Source: Jiella endophytica
GTDB taxonomy: Bacteria > Pseudomonadota > Alphaproteobacteria > Rhizobiales > Rhizobiaceae
NCBI RefSeq assembly: GCF_004519335.1
Contig: NZ_SOZD01000002.1
Coordinates: 434,001-498,000, forward strand
DNA length: 64,000 bases
Direction: 5' to 3'
Under the pieces are notes generated by a model. It saw only the letters and a program-made list of their open reading frames with translations, searched no databases and was not told the origin of the DNA. Shown here one piece after another: positions 8,668 through 15,283 of the stretch. The stretch's first letter is position 1; every line of letters starts with the position of its first letter. The translations under genes and the position numbers were made by a program.

Positions 8668-9161
8668 TGCAGGTCGATCTCGATAAGCTGCCAGACCGCG
8701 CGGCTGTAGAACTGCTGGGAATGCAGCCGCCGGTCCGAATCGAAGGGGAACATCATGAAGACCGGTCCCTTGCGCGCCGTCGGGAGGAAATCGCCGTCCT
8801 CCTTGATGGCCAGGATCGCTCCGCCATCGACGAGGAGCGCGACGTCGGCGAGGACCAGATAGTCGTTCAATGCGAGCAGCCGAAGCTGCGTGGCGTTTGC
8901 GCCGACATGGGCGAGGAAGTCCGCAAGCAGCGGTCCCTCATAGGAGGTCGGACCGTCGTTCCAGGGGGTCTTGGTCTCGAAGGCCGTCTGCGGCATCGCC
9001 GCAAGGTCCATCCGGCTGAAGCTCGCGAGCGGCGCCCCACCCCGCATGACCTTCAGAACCGGCAGCGCCGGATCGTCGAGATCCACCGCGGCATGGCCGA
9101 CATTCGCCGAAAGAAACGTCAGCGCGCAGCCGCTGATGAAAGTCCGCCGTGAGATCGCCAT
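8664..9161 (-). CDS. Exported protein with sulfite-oxidase/molybdopterin-binding fold, cysteine-free
   Basis: 165 aa from the ATG at 9161; an upstream ATG at 9194 would add 11 residues. The N-terminus MAISRRTFISGCALTFLSANVGHA looks like a Tat signal (split here: SRRTFI then a hydrophobic core and AxA cleavage site). The mature part resembles short 'molybdopterin-dependent oxidoreductase' domain proteins (PF00174-like: TPWNDGPTSYEGPLLADFLAHVG). The mature region has no cysteine, so the Mo-ligating Cys of true sulfite oxidases is missing. I infer a non-catalytic ligand-binding or redox-sensing role, passing a signal to the GGDEF-EAL protein whose start it overlaps by four bases. Confidence 0.75.
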   Translation of the reverse strand: MAISRRTFISGCALTFLSANVGHAAVDLDDPALPVLKVMRGGAPLASFSRMDLAAMPQTAFETKTPWNDGPTSYEGPLLADFLAHVGANATQLRLLALNDYLVLADVALLVDGGAILAIKEDGDFLPTARKGPVFMMFPFDSDRRLHSQQFYSRAVWQLIEIDLQ

Positions 9162-9526
9162 AGCCTTCGAAGCCTCCTGCCGTTCGTGCCGCACCGGCGC
9201 TCAGGATTAACTGCGAAGGATTGACAATCCATTCCGCACATCACTTTCGGGAAAGACTATATCTCGTCGTCGTTAATCATTTTCTTTCCGACCTAAAGTG
9301 CTTTTCATCGGTTTTTCTAAGATCTCCTGACAGATCATCGAAGTCAGTCTTGCAGATAGTCAGTGATCGCATGGCAAGGTTCGGCTCGCGACGGGTCGGA
9401 CCGCAGCCACCCGATCCCCCGCGCCGGACGATTTCCGCCAGCCGCCGGGCGCAAATCGCTCTGGCGGTTTCACTCTCCCGGCATCGGTCGGAAAGACCTG
9501 CCATTCAACCTGAGGAGAGACCCGTC
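9162..9526. promoter_or_regulatory. Intergenic region, AT-rich, with promoters of both flanking genes
   Basis: 365 bases with no credible coding sequence. The part from about 9240 to 9360 is much richer in A and T than its surroundings and lies between divergent genes. The right end holds the 34-base block that is repeated upstream of the next paralogue (see 9457-9490). Confidence 0.4.
9457..9490 (+). repeat. 34-bp direct repeat, copy 1, upstream of small secreted protein gene
   Basis: Identical over 34 bases to 10133-10166. It starts CGCTCTGGCGGTTTCACTCT and ends CGGCATCGGTCG. Both copies end 36-39 bases before the ATG of a small secreted protein, so the element probably carries the promoter or 5' leader and was duplicated together with the gene. 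Confidence 0.8.
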
Positions 9527-9748
9527 ATGATCCGCAACGCCATCATCGCCGCCGCCACCGTCGTCACCGCCGCCGCCGCCCTCGCCGCTCCGGCCAGCGC
9601 CAACGGTTACAGGTCCTACGACAGCTACGACTACGACACCGTCCGCTACGAAAAGGTCTGCCACATCGAGAAGCGCAAGGTCTTCGCCGGCTACGACGAG
9701 TGCGGCAACAAGCTGTGGGTCTGGAAGCGCGTCCGCTCCTGCCACTGA
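9527..9748 (+). CDS. Small secreted protein, KRVRxC family, paralogue 1
   Basis: 73 aa. MIRNAIIAAATVVTAAAAL continues into a clear signal peptide with a cleavage site around APASA-NG. The mature ~47 residues are Tyr/Asp-rich, then carry a motif shared by four genes in this window: C-x6-V-x2-G-Y-x3-G-x2-L-W-x-W-K-R-V-R-x-C, ending in His. The two outer cysteines, 28 residues apart counted inclusively, could form a disulfide around a beta-hairpin. A third Cys (YDECGNK) occurs in this copy and the next. GAGGAGAGA precedes the ATG. The gene is monocistronic, with a terminator after it. Function is unknown. Confidence 0.85.
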   Translation: MIRNAIIAAATVVTAAAALAAPASANGYRSYDSYDYDTVRYEKVCHIEKRKVFAGYDECGNKLWVWKRVRSCH

Positions 9749-9844
9749 GCCGCCGTCCCGGGCCGATCCGGCCCGAACACGCCCGAACCCTCCCCCGCTG
9801 TCCGGCCGCCAACGCCCCTGGCTCCCCCTCCGGACAGTTTCAGG

Positions 9845-9875
9845 AAAACCGCCCCGTCCTCCCCGGGGCGGTTTT
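9845..9875 (+). terminator. Rho-independent terminator after paralogue 1
   Basis: A perfect 11-bp stem (AAAACCGCCCC at 9845-9855 with GGGGCGGTTTT at 9865-9875) has a 9-base loop and ends in a T run. It lies 97 bases after the stop codon. Confidence 0.85.
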
Positions 9876-10132
9876 CTCCGTTTCAAGCGTGCCAGTCTCG
9901 TAGGCTGCGACCGGGCGACAAGCCGGCGCGGTCGTTCACCCGCCGAAGTCCCGTCTTCGGGTCGCCGCTGCAGGCAATGTCCGGCCGGGAAGCCGCGCTC
10001 CCGTGCCCGGCGGATGCTTTCGCGCAGCCGGCCAAGAGGATTTTCCAACGCCCGGCGCCGCGCGTCTTGCGGGGCCGAAGCCTCGCCTCTGCCGGTCCCG
10101 GAGAACTTTTTTCGATCGGCCGGCGCGAAAAC

Positions 10133-10166
10133 CGCTCTGGCGGTTTCACTCTCCCGGCATCGGTCG
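10133..10166 (+). repeat. 34-bp direct repeat, copy 2, upstream of paralogue 2
   Basis: Exact copy of 9457-9490, placed at almost the same distance from the following ATG. The ~300 bases before each copy (9750-10130 for this one) show no coding sequence that I recognise. Confidence 0.8.
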
Positions 10167-10205
10167 AACGGACCAGCACCCCTCAGAACCCGAAGAGAGA
10201 GACCC

Positions 10206-10424
10206 ATGATCCGCAACACCATCATCGCCGCCGCCACCATCGCCGCCGCCGCTGCCGCCCTCGCCGCGCCGGCCAGCGCCAAGAGCTGGCACAAGCCGCA
10301 TTACGGCTATGACAGCGTCCGCTACGAGAAGGTCTGCCACATCGAGAAGCGCAAGGTCTTCGCCGGCTACGATGAGTGCGGCAACAAGCTCTGGGTCTGG
10401 AAGCGCGTCCGCTCCTGCCACTAA
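10206..10424 (+). CDS. Small secreted protein, KRVRxC family, paralogue 2
   Basis: 72 aa, a tandem duplicate of the gene at 9527. The signal peptide is MIRNTIIAAATIAAAAAAL followed by APASA-KS. From VRYEKVC to the final RVRSCH the two proteins are identical, while the short linker after the signal peptide differs (KSWHKPHYGYDS here, NGYRSYDSYDYDT there). So the C-terminal disulfide-type module is under strong constraint and the linker is not. GAGAGAGA precedes the ATG. It has its own upstream repeat and its own terminator. Confidence 0.85.
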   Translation: MIRNTIIAAATIAAAAAALAAPASAKSWHKPHYGYDSVRYEKVCHIEKRKVFAGYDECGNKLWVWKRVRSCH

Positions 10425-10485
10425 GGCCCCCTCACCTTCAGCCTTCCGGCGCCCCTCCCCGCCGGACGGCGTGAAGGCGCCCGAC

Positions 10486-10516
10486 AAAACCGCCCCGCTT
10501 CGCCGGGGCGGTTTTT
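10486..10516 (+). terminator. Rho-independent terminator after paralogue 2
   Basis: A perfect 12-bp stem (AAAACCGCCCCG, 10486-10497, with CGGGGCGGTTTT, 10504-10515) has a 6-base loop and a run of five T. It is nearly the same structure as the terminator at 9845, which supports a tandem duplication of the whole unit. Confidence 0.88.
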
Positions 10517-10595
10517 CGTTGCTGAATCAGCGACAAAGCCTCCTGGCGGGACATCGACCCAGGCAGAAAATCGCACTGCCGCTACGTCATAAAGT

Positions 10596-10620
10596 GGAAC
10601 GGAGTGCGCCATCGCCTGTT
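10596..10620 (+). promoter_or_regulatory. Possible EcfG-type (general stress sigma) promoter
   Basis: GGAAC at 10596-10600, a 17-base spacer, then GTT at 10618-10620, 43 bases before the DUF992 start. This resembles the alphaproteobacterial EcfG consensus GGAAC-N16/17-CGTT, but the base before GTT is T rather than C. It is a pattern match only. Confidence 0.3.
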
Positions 10621-10663
10621 TGCCTCACCCGAAGCGGACAATCGCTGAAGTGAGGTGAAATCA

Positions 10664-11221
10664 ATGAAAACCCTTCCGACCACCCTGGCGCTCGCAGCGG
10701 CGACGGCTCTCTCCCTCCCGATCTTCGCCGGGCCTGCCTCGGCAGCCGTCAACGTCGGCACCCTCGGCTGCCACAGCAAGGGCACAACCGGCTTCATCAT
10801 CGGCTCTTCGGACGATCTCGTCTGCGAGTTCACGCCGGCCGGCGGCGGCCAGACCGAGGTCTATGCGGGAACCCTCGACACCTTCGGCCTCGACGTCGGT
10901 GTGACCGGGCGCACCGTGATGACCTGGGCCGTGGTCATGCCCGACGGCAACGCCTATCAGCAGAGCGCGCTTTCCGGCACCTATGTCGGCGCTCGCGCCG
11001 ATGCCTCGGCGATCGTCGGTGGCGGCGCCAAGCTGCTCGTCGGCGGCGCGAACGACAGCTTCACCCTGCAGCCGCTCAGCGTACAGGCGCAGGAGGGCAT
11101 CAACGCCGCACTGGGCGTTTCGAAGCTGACCCTCGAGCCCGGCCAGGCGGTTCCGGCGGTCAAGACGCCGGTGGCCGTACCGGCCGAGCCGGTGGCGCCC
11201 GGCGTGGTTCGCCCCGAATAA
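10664..11221 (+). CDS. Exported DUF992 protein
   Basis: 185 aa from the ATG at 10664, preceded by GTGAGGTGAAATCA; a GTG at 10655 is in frame but overlaps the ribosome binding site. A signal peptide (TLPTTLALAAATALSLPIF, cleaved near GPASA) precedes a DUF992 domain. Recognisable elements are VGTLGCHSKGTTGFIIGSS, LVCEFTPAGGGQTEVYAG and FGLDVGVTGRTVMTWAV. Two conserved cysteines (LGC and LVC) could form a disulfide. A Pro/Val/Ala-rich tail follows. DUF992 proteins are common in Rhizobiales and have no assigned function. Confidence 0.85.
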   Translation: MKTLPTTLALAAATALSLPIFAGPASAAVNVGTLGCHSKGTTGFIIGSSDDLVCEFTPAGGGQTEVYAGTLDTFGLDVGVTGRTVMTWAVVMPDGNAYQQSALSGTYVGARADASAIVGGGAKLLVGGANDSFTLQPLSVQAQEGINAALGVSKLTLEPGQAVPAVKTPVAVPAEPVAPGVVRPE

Positions 11222-11394
11222 AGCGCGTCACATCGACGAGCGAACCCATGACGACGGGCGGCGACAGCCGCCCGTTTTCTTGTCCGGACGGGCGCGGCAT
11301 CGCGGCAGCACGTTCGGAAAATACGCGATGCTTGGGATTCAATTCAAAAATCCGCTATCGATTCGAAGACATACCGAATCGACAAGGGGAAATC

Positions 11395-12012
11395 ATGACC
11401 ATCCGCGTGCACAAGGGCGACCTTCCCGACCTTTCCCGCTACACCGGTCCCGTCGCCATCGACACCGAGACCCTCGGCCTCGACACGCGGCGCGACAGGC
11501 TGTGCGTCGTCCAGCTGTCGCCCGGCGACGGCACCGCGGACATCGTCCAGATCGCCAAGGGCCAGCGCGAGGCGCCGAACATCGCGGCGCTGCTGAAGGA
11601 CGCCTCCAAGACCAAGATCTTCCACTATGCCCGCTTCGACGTCGCGGCGCTCTATCACACCTTCGGCGCGATGACCCAGGGCATCTTCTGCACCAAGATC
11701 GCCTCGCGGCTCACCCGCACCTATACCGATCGCCATGGGCTGAAGGATCTTGCCCGCGAACTCATCGGCGTCGACCTCTCCAAGCAGCAGCAGTCCTCCG
11801 ACTGGGCCGCCGAAACGCTGTCGCCGGCGCAGGTGGAATATGCCGCCTCCGACGTCCTCTATCTCCACGACATCATGGGCGTCCTCTACAAGCGCCTCGA
11901 CCGCGAGGACCGCATGGACCTTGCCAAGGCCTGCTTTGCCTTCCTGCCGACCCGCGTGAAGCTCGACCTCGCCGGCTGGGGAGACGAGGACATCTTCTCC
12001 CATTCCGCCTGA
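11395..12012 (+). CDS. rnd: Ribonuclease D-type 3'-5' exonuclease, HRDC-less short form
   Basis: 205 aa, only the DEDD exonuclease domain. The acidic residues expected for two-metal catalysis are visible: AIDTETLGL (Exo I, DxE), YARFDVAAL (Exo II, Asp), and YAASDVLYL (Exo III, Tyr-x3-Asp). Gammaproteobacterial RNase D is about 370 aa with two HRDC domains; the ~205-aa form without HRDC is common in Alphaproteobacteria. The likely role is 3' processing of tRNA or other stable RNA. AAGGGGAAATC precedes the ATG. No functional partner is adjacent. Confidence 0.9.
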   Translation: MTIRVHKGDLPDLSRYTGPVAIDTETLGLDTRRDRLCVVQLSPGDGTADIVQIAKGQREAPNIAALLKDASKTKIFHYARFDVAALYHTFGAMTQGIFCTKIASRLTRTYTDRHGLKDLARELIGVDLSKQQQSSDWAAETLSPAQVEYAASDVLYLHDIMGVLYKRLDREDRMDLAKACFAFLPTRVKLDLAGWGDEDIFSHSA

Positions 12013-12035
12013 CCGCCATCGTTGAACGATGGTGG
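12013..12035 (+). terminator. Hairpin immediately after rnd stop codon
   Basis: A 10-bp stem with one G-T wobble (12013-12022 with 12026-12035) closes a 3-base TGA loop, starting right at the rnd stop. There is no T tract, so it may stabilise the 3' end rather than terminate transcription. Confidence 0.35.
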
Positions 12036-12197
12036 ATCCCGTCAGGTGAAGCGGGCCGGCGGCGTTGTCGAAGCGTTGACCGAAACTGGCGAATATGCGC
12101 GTTGCGTCACCGCATGTCGCAAACCGGATGTCGCAGAGCGCCGAGAAGCCCCACATGCGGGGCCGATCGCAACTCTCTTCGACCCAAGGCCAGCACC

Positions 12198-12305
12198 ATG
12201 ATCAACCGCATCCTCACCAGCGAAGCCGCCCAGACCGTCGCCGTCACCGGGCTCCTGTCCGCCGCACTCGCGGTCGCCGTCGGCTTCCTGCATCTCGTCG
12301 CCTGA
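12198..12305 (+). CDS. Possible 35-aa single-helix membrane protein
   Basis: ATG at 12198 opens a 35-codon frame, MINRILTSEAAQTVAVTGLL, followed by a continuous hydrophobic stretch ending FLHLVA. The composition (short polar N-terminus, one helix of about 20 residues) suits a small inner-membrane protein. The ribosome binding site is weak (AAGGCCAGCACC). It stands alone between rnd and the convergent phosphoesterase gene. It could be a chance frame. Confidence 0.4.
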   Translation: MINRILTSEAAQTVAVTGLLSAALAVAVGFLHLVA

Positions 12306-12363
12306 AACGCCGGGATCCCGGCCGGCGATCGTCGCTGACGTCACCGGTCGGGCACTCAAAGGC

Positions 12364-13194
12364 TCAGACCGATATCTGGCGGAGCGCCGCATCAGGCGCC
12401 CGCCGCCCCCGCCACTGCTTCGGATAGCCGAAGGAAACCTCCTCGAACCGCACGCCATCGATCAGCCGGCTCGACGGCATGTGAAGATGGCCCGACACCA
12501 CCACCGACGCATTGAAGCGGCGGTGCCAGTCCTCAGTCCGCTTCGTCCCGCACCAGAGCGAGAAACGCGGGATGCGCGGCGGCTTTGCCAGCGCTTCGCG
12601 CAGCGGCCAGTGATTGACGAGAATGCGCGGAACGGTCTCGTCCCCAAGCGCCTCAAGCCGCGCCAGAGTCTCCTCGCAGCGGGCTTCGCACCACGCCGAG
12701 CGGCTCGAAAAGGGCGCCGGCGCCAGAAACTGTTCGTCGGCGCAGCGAACGCCGCCCTCGCTCGCCCAGGCCAGCGCGTCGGCCTTGGCCACCTCCGGCG
12801 GGCGGAAGCTGTAGTCGTAGAGCAGGAACATCGGCACCAGCCGCGCCTCTCGCCCCTCCACCACGATCAGCGGATAGTCGTCCTCCGGGGTCAGCACGCC
12901 GTATTCGCGGCAGAGGTCGACGAAGGCGAGATAGCGCTCCGCGCCGCGCAGCACCGGCACGCCTGGCTCGGCGTCGCGCTCGGCGACCGCCCAGAGCTCG
13001 TGATTGCCGGGGACCCAGACGAGCTGCCGGAACTTCGGCAACAGCGCCTCGAAGGCGAGGCGCATGTGGTTGAAGGTCTCGCCGACGTCGCCGGCAAGGA
13101 TCAGCCAGTCGTCCGGGCGCGGCTCGATTTCGGCCAGCGCCTCGCGATTGGCCGCAAAGCCGAGATGAAGGTCTGCGACGGCGAAAAGTCTCAC
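12364..13194 (-). CDS. Metallophosphoesterase, coupled to phosphopantetheinyl transferase
   Basis: 276 aa, calcineurin-like. All metal-site blocks are present: VADLHLG (Asp8, His10), LAGDVGETF (Asp36), VPGNHELW (Asn64, His65), a later NHWPL, and SGHLHMPSS near the C-terminus. Its start overlaps the stop of the phosphopantetheinyl transferase gene by four bases (ATGA, 13191-13194). In Mycobacterium tuberculosis the metallophosphoesterase PptH (Rv2795c), adjacent to pptT, removes 4'-phosphopantetheine from carrier proteins. By context this enzyme may do the same. That is inference: the family also includes many other phosphodiesterases. Confidence 0.88.
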   Translation of the reverse strand: MRLFAVADLHLGFAANREALAEIEPRPDDWLILAGDVGETFNHMRLAFEALLPKFRQLVWVPGNHELWAVAERDAEPGVPVLRGAERYLAFVDLCREYGVLTPEDDYPLIVVEGREARLVPMFLLYDYSFRPPEVAKADALAWASEGGVRCADEQFLAPAPFSSRSAWCEARCEETLARLEALGDETVPRILVNHWPLREALAKPPRIPRFSLWCGTKRTEDWHRRFNASVVVSGHLHMPSSRLIDGVRFEEVSFGYPKQWRGRRAPDAALRQISV

Positions 13195-13991
13195 GATGCG
13201 GCCGGCCCTTCGGCCCGCGCGAGGACCGCGGCGAACTCGCCGGCCTCGGAAATTTCACTCGATCCCGGCACGCCGCGCAGGAAGGTCACGGTGATCTCCG
13301 GCACATCGGAGGCGACCGCCAAGGCCAGCCTGTGCCTTTCGCCGATCCGCCGTCTGAGGAACCGCCAGCGTGCAGGATCGTCCGGGCAGCTTGCTTCGAA
13401 GCGGATGCTCGGCGCCTCGCCCGCAATGTCGTAGGCAAAGCCGTCGAGCGGCAGCGCCAGCCCCATGCCCCGCGCCTTGATATAGGCTTCGCCCAAAGTC
13501 CAGAAGGCAAAGAAACGCTCGGTCAGCTCCTCGCCCTCGGCCGCCCGCACATAGGCCGTCTCGTCGGCGGCGAAATAGCGCTCGCAGAGGTCCACAAGGC
13601 GGCTCTGGCGGTCGATCCACTCGACATCGACGCCGAGGTCGCAGTCCCGTCCGACGGCAAGCGCGACGAGGCCGCGGGTGTGGGAGAGGTTGAAGACGAG
13701 CCCGGGCGCGTGGGGCTGCAATCCGGTTGCGATCGACGGCCGCCCGTAGCGATTGGGCTCGAAGCGCCAGTCTGCCGGAGCGACAGGGGCGTGGCGCGAC
13801 AGAGCGGTGCGAACGAGCGCCCGGCCGGTCAGATATTCCTGCCGCGCAGCCTCGACCTTGTAGCGCTCGTAGCGGGCCCGTTCGCTCCCGTCGAGGAGCT
13901 GAAGCCAGGCGGCAGCATGGGTTTCACAGGCCGCGGGATCGGCGAGATAGACGTCGATCCGGGACGGCTGAATGATGGACGGATGCTGCAT
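13191..13991 (-). CDS. 4'-phosphopantetheinyl transferase, Sfp type
   Basis: 266 aa, the usual Sfp-type length. It transfers 4'-phosphopantetheine from CoA to a serine of acyl, peptidyl or aryl carrier proteins. Visible motifs are LVFNLSHTRGLVALAV, GVDVEWIDR (metal-binding Asp122 and Glu124), and FWTLGEAYIKARGMGL (Glu168, Lys172). The usual motif is WxxKEAxxK; here the first Lys is Gly167. No NRPS or PKS genes occur in the window, so the target carrier protein is unknown. It overlaps the metallophosphoesterase downstream by four bases and lies 117 bases downstream of ubiA on the same strand. Confidence 0.92.
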   Translation of the reverse strand: MQHPSIIQPSRIDVYLADPAACETHAAAWLQLLDGSERARYERYKVEAARQEYLTGRALVRTALSRHAPVAPADWRFEPNRYGRPSIATGLQPHAPGLVFNLSHTRGLVALAVGRDCDLGVDVEWIDRQSRLVDLCERYFAADETAYVRAAEGEELTERFFAFWTLGEAYIKARGMGLALPLDGFAYDIAGEAPSIRFEASCPDDPARWRFLRRRIGERHRLALAVASDVPEITVTFLRGVPGSSEISEAGEFAAVLARAEGPAAS

Positions 13992-14108
13992 GAAACCGAA
14001 AGGCGCCTGGCGGTCGGGTCGGGAGATTTGGCATCTGGGATCGCCCGGCGGACATTGCCACCCCGGTTCGCCGACCCCGCTGCGCCCGGTGCCGGCAAGG
14101 CGCCGCGC

Positions 14109-15116
14109 CTAGCCGCCGTAGACCGGCATCGACAGCGACCAGAGCGCCGAGAAAATCAGGCCGAAGAAGATGATCCAGCCGAACACCGTGTTCGACTTGA
14201 ACAGAGCGAGACACTGGTCGGGATCGTCGATGTCGAGGCTCGAGATCTGCCAGATCATCTGCACGGCGCCGATGGCGAGGCCCGCATAGGCCGGCCAGGA
14301 CGGGCCACCCGCCGCGCCCATGCCGGACGCCGCGAAGGCGGCGAAGAACAGGGCGATCGTTCCGAGATAGAGGATCGCGAGCGCCTCGCGGGTGCGGTTG
14401 CCGAACAGCCGCGCCGTCGAACGGACGCCGACGAGGGCGTCGTCCTCCTTGTCCTGATGTGCGTAGATCGTGTCGTAGCCGATCGTCCAGAGGATCGCGC
14501 CGGCATAAAGCAGCACCGGCGCCAGGGCCAGCGAGCCCCAATGGACGGCCCAGCCCATCAGCGCGCCATAGGAGAAGGCAAGGCCGAGGCCGAGCTGCGG
14601 CCAGTCGGTGACCCGCTTCAGGAACGGGTAGATCGCCACCGTGGCGAGCGACAGGATGCCGAGCAGCACGGCGAAGGGATTGAACTGGATCAGCACGAGG
14701 AAGCCGACGAGCGCCTGGGCGACGAGGAACAGCTTCGCCTGCAGGCGACTGACCCGGCCTGAGGGCAGCGGGCGCGAGCGGGTCCGCGCCACCTTGTCGT
14801 CGATGTCCTGGTCGACGAGGTCGTTATAGGTGCAGCCGGCGCCGCGCATGGCGATGGCGCCGATGAGGAACAGCAGGAGGTTCCAGAGACTCGGGAGGCC
14901 GGTATGGACGGCGCTCGGGGCCACCGCCTGCGGCGCCAGCGCGGCGGACCACCAGCACGGCCACAGAAGCAGCTGCCAGCCGATCGGCCGGTCCCAGCGC
15001 GCCAGCTGCGCATAGGGCCAGATGGCCCGCGGCAGCATCCGGTACACCCAATTGTAGACCGGTGCGTCGGTGACGCGGTCGGAGGTCTCGGCCAGGCTGG
15101 ATTTGAGATTCGCCAT
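14109..15116 (-). CDS. ubiA: 4-hydroxybenzoate polyprenyltransferase
   Basis: 335 aa with about eight or nine membrane helices. It prenylates 4-hydroxybenzoate, the first membrane step of ubiquinone synthesis. Both Mg-diphosphate motifs of the UbiA superfamily are visible: CTYNDLVDQDID (NDxxDxxxD) and GYDTIYAHQDKEDD (the second Asp-rich loop), plus TRSRPLPSGRVS between them. An N-terminal extension of about 30 residues is longer than in E. coli UbiA, as usual in Rhizobiales. Transcription is away from purD; the 160-base gap must hold both promoters. Confidence 0.95.
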   Translation of the reverse strand: MANLKSSLAETSDRVTDAPVYNWVYRMLPRAIWPYAQLARWDRPIGWQLLLWPCWWSAALAPQAVAPSAVHTGLPSLWNLLLFLIGAIAMRGAGCTYNDLVDQDIDDKVARTRSRPLPSGRVSRLQAKLFLVAQALVGFLVLIQFNPFAVLLGILSLATVAIYPFLKRVTDWPQLGLGLAFSYGALMGWAVHWGSLALAPVLLYAGAILWTIGYDTIYAHQDKEDDALVGVRSTARLFGNRTREALAILYLGTIALFFAAFAASGMGAAGGPSWPAYAGLAIGAVQMIWQISSLDIDDPDQCLALFKSNTVFGWIIFFGLIFSALWSLSMPVYGG

Positions 15117-15283
15117 GGCGACAGAGTGAGTGCATCATTGCTGCAGTCAAGTGAAAATCGCGTCGCAATTCCCGTTTCGCCGAGTTTTTGGCGTTTTGCC
15201 GTGCTTGACCGGACCCGGTCGGTCCCCCTATCGCCTCTGCGACGAGAAAAACCGCCAAAGGCGCAGCGCGCAAGGGAATGCGA

